This document shows positions 62,488 to 64,000 of a stretch of DNA of 64,000 bases, piece after piece. This DNA is from Pirellulales bacterium (GTDB taxonomy: Bacteria; Planctomycetota; Planctomycetia; Pirellulales; JACPPG01). The stretch covers positions 137,668 through 201,667 of the forward strand of contig DASYDW010000010.1 in the NCBI GenBank assembly GCA_036499395.1. The letters run 5' to 3'. Under the pieces are notes generated by a model. It was given only the letters and a program-made list of their open reading frames with translations. It searched no databases and was not told where the DNA came from. How positions within the stretch are numbered: the first letter of the stretch is position 1; each line of letters starts with the position of its first letter. Made by a program: the position numbers and the translations under genes.

Positions 62488-63670
62488 TCTCGCGCTCGCT
62501 CTGCTTCGGTGGGCCCGGCGGGCCGATGAACACCCGATCTTTCGGGAATTTGTCGAACAGCGCCTCGGGCTTGTTGAAATTCGCAGCCAGCACGTACTTC
62601 GGATTGCTGGCGACCCATTGCGACAGGTCGATCGCCTGGTAGTGGCCCGTGTTGAAGGCGATAAGTATGCGAGCTGTTTTAGTGCCGGTATTCTCGATCG
62701 AATGGCCGTAGCCCTGCGGGATGTAACCGACGTCCCCTTGGTCAAGTGTTTCGGCGCGGTAGCGGCCGTGCGAGCCGAACATCGCGACGCTTACCTGCCC
62801 GTCAATGATGTATTGCCACTCGTCGGCCGTGGGGTGCCAATGCAGCTCGCGCAGGCCGCCGGGCTCGAGATCCAGAATTACGCCAGTCATGGTTTGCGAA
62901 ATCGGAAAGCGATCCGCTCCGACGCGCCATTCACGCCCCCCTTTGTAAATCGAGTGCGGCTCCTGCGCCAGCATGCGAAAGCGGTGCGAGTCCGGCGATG
63001 ATTTCAAACCGCCTTGCAGCGGTGGTTGCGGTGCATCGGGTGGGACCGGGCCACGTGCGAAATAGACTTCATCCTTCGGGAAGCCCTCGAACGCCGATTC
63101 GGGCACACCGAAGTTTTTCGCCAGAAGCGCCTTGGGCGTATGCGCCACCCAATCGCTGATGCTGAACGTGCCGAATTCGGAGAAGTAACCGTTGTCGAAG
63201 ATCAATATGAAATGGCAAGGCTGCTTGCCCAGGCATTGAATCGAATGGCCGTGGCCGCGTGGGAAGTACCAGATGTCACCGGGATCGAAGTCGTTGGTTT
63301 GCGAATTGCCTTGCGGATCGACGACCGTGGTACGGCAGCGCCCCTCGACGACGAAGGCCCATTCCGCAGCCGTCGCGTGCCAGTGCAGTTCGCGCATGAC
63401 GCCCGGCTCGAGCCGCATCGAGACGCCGGCAATCCCCTTCGAGATCGGCAACTGCAAAACGGTCGCTTCCTTGCCAAAACTGCCATCCAGCGTCCGCCCG
63501 GCCGATTTTTCGAGCGCGAATTTGAAGGTCGGCAAATCCTTGCCTGAGAGCAACGGATCCGGCACGTTATTCTTGAAAGGAAAGCTACCCTGCGCGTCAG
63601 CCGCATTAACAGCGAGCACGCCCGCAGCGGCAGCCGTACCGAGAAAACCGCGTCGCGTAACGTCGGACAT
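62480..63670 (-). CDS. Tat-exported oxalate decarboxylase-like bicupin
   Basis: The 396-residue protein begins with a twin-arginine signal (TRRGFLGTAAAAG) after AAGGAG. Two cupin domains each keep a full manganese site: RELHWHATAAEW with H96, H98, E103 and H142, and RELHWHPTADEW with H277, H279, E284 and H323. The active-site lid of OxdC (SENS) reads SEFG at 164-167, keeping the glutamate (E165) needed for decarboxylation. Oxalate would be converted to formate and carbon dioxide in the periplasm. The opposite gene codes for an OFA permease, which fits an oxalate function. B. subtilis OxdC is cytoplasmic, so export is notable. Confidence 0.92.
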   Translation of the reverse strand: MSDVTRRGFLGTAAAAGVLAVNAADAQGSFPFKNNVPDPLLSGKDLPTFKFALEKSAGRTLDGSFGKEATVLQLPISKGIAGVSMRLEPGVMRELHWHATAAEWAFVVEGRCRTTVVDPQGNSQTNDFDPGDIWYFPRGHGHSIQCLGKQPCHFILIFDNGYFSEFGTFSISDWVAHTPKALLAKNFGVPESAFEGFPKDEVYFARGPVPPDAPQPPLQGGLKSSPDSHRFRMLAQEPHSIYKGGREWRVGADRFPISQTMTGVILDLEPGGLRELHWHPTADEWQYIIDGQVSVAMFGSHGRYRAETLDQGDVGYIPQGYGHSIENTGTKTARILIAFNTGHYQAIDLSQWVASNPKYVLAANFNKPEALFDKFPKDRVFIGPPGPPKQSEREIK

Positions 63671-63931
63671 AGCCGGCTCCTTAAGTATTCTTGAGACGTG
63701 ATATCAATAGGTCGGCATTTCGGAACGAAGCGCGCCGGGATTTTGTTTGCGCTTGCGCGGACGGTGTGCAAAGCACCTCAGAATCGTATCGCATGAACTG
63801 GTCGCCGAGCAACTTATCAACGCCCGGCGCGGTGAATCCTGCCTTGTGCGACAAGCCGAATCCGGCCAGAATTACCGCCCGGTCGACGATCGTGTTTGCT
63901 CCTGGGTCGCTCATCGAATACCGACGCTGCT

Positions 63932-64000
63932 ATGACGTTTCGTTTTTTCTGCCTCGCGCTGTTGATTTATAGCTGCGTGAGTGCGACGGCAGGTGGCTGC
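63932..64000 (+). CDS. Start of a secreted or lipoprotein gene, cut by the window edge
   Basis: An ATG opens a frame without stop to the last base, encoding MTFRFFCLALLIYSCVSATA followed by GGC. This is a typical signal peptide, perhaps of a lipoprotein. No Shine-Dalgarno is visible, and 261 bases separate it from the divergent oxalate decarboxylase gene. Function cannot be guessed. Confidence 0.45.
   Translation, partial: MTFRFFCLALLIYSCVSATAGGC

Overview
The window reads as high-GC chromosomal DNA from a planctomycete, probably of the Pirellulales type. That is an inference from gene content: a DUF1571 protein, tandem DUF4159 domains fused to a terpene-cyclase-like toroid, the MoxR/DUF58/BatA/VWA cluster, an HTTM membrane protein, a PEP-CTERM beta-helix protein, planctomycete-style leucine-rich repeats, Tat-exported enzymes, and many genes without a Shine-Dalgarno site. 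I found no rRNA, tRNA, CRISPR array, transposase or phage gene. About 47 protein genes are supported, most with clear family assignments.

Layout. 0.2-9.6 kb (+): a PLP-dependent threonine dehydratase, an exported beta-lactamase-like hydrolase, a PAS/AAA/Fis regulator with a broken ATPase, AroH chorismate mutase, an SDR with an altered catalytic tetrad, a cupin, an Nramp-like permease and an MFS permease. 9.6-18.1 kb (-): a heavy-metal-type RND efflux operon (adaptor, pump, TolC-like channel) plus an extra predicted outer-membrane barrel. 18.8-24.7 kb: a Nudix protein and QueA (-), then a glycosyltransferase, RsmH and a membrane-anchored LysM protein (+). 25.5-31.1 kb: a large PEP-CTERM surface protein, a small anchored protein and a DUF1571 protein. 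31.5-37.1 kb: an MBL hydrolase, an FHA-GAF histidine kinase with a receiver-like protein, and an exported M28 peptidase with a PDZ domain. 37.3-44.6 kb: a lipoprotein, a very Cys-rich secreted protein with its own terminator, an HTTM pair, a Tat-exported TIM-barrel protein, an LRR protein and two small membrane or secreted proteins. 44.6-55.7 kb: class I aldolase, the toroid/DUF4159 protein, then MoxR-DUF58-BatA-VWA. 55.8-60.8 kb: MBL nuclease-like protein, ScpA, HIT hydrolase overlapping a dGTPase, and a PIN-TRAM membrane protein. 61.0-63.7 kb: an OFA-family permease tail-to-tail with a Tat-exported oxalate decarboxylase-like bicupin. A truncated secreted-protein gene begins at the right edge.

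The most unusual non-coding feature is a set of dispersed inverted-repeat elements. At least two types have the REP architecture: a GTAG tetranucleotide next to a hairpin, once as a paired REP/inverted-REP unit at 45.8 kb. Each of the three spacers of the MoxR-DUF58-BatA-VWA cluster holds an inverted repeat of a different type. No complete new defence or biosynthetic system is visible. The best leads are the repeats, the oxalate module, the two proteins with lost catalytic residues (regulator and SDR), and the small secreted proteins.
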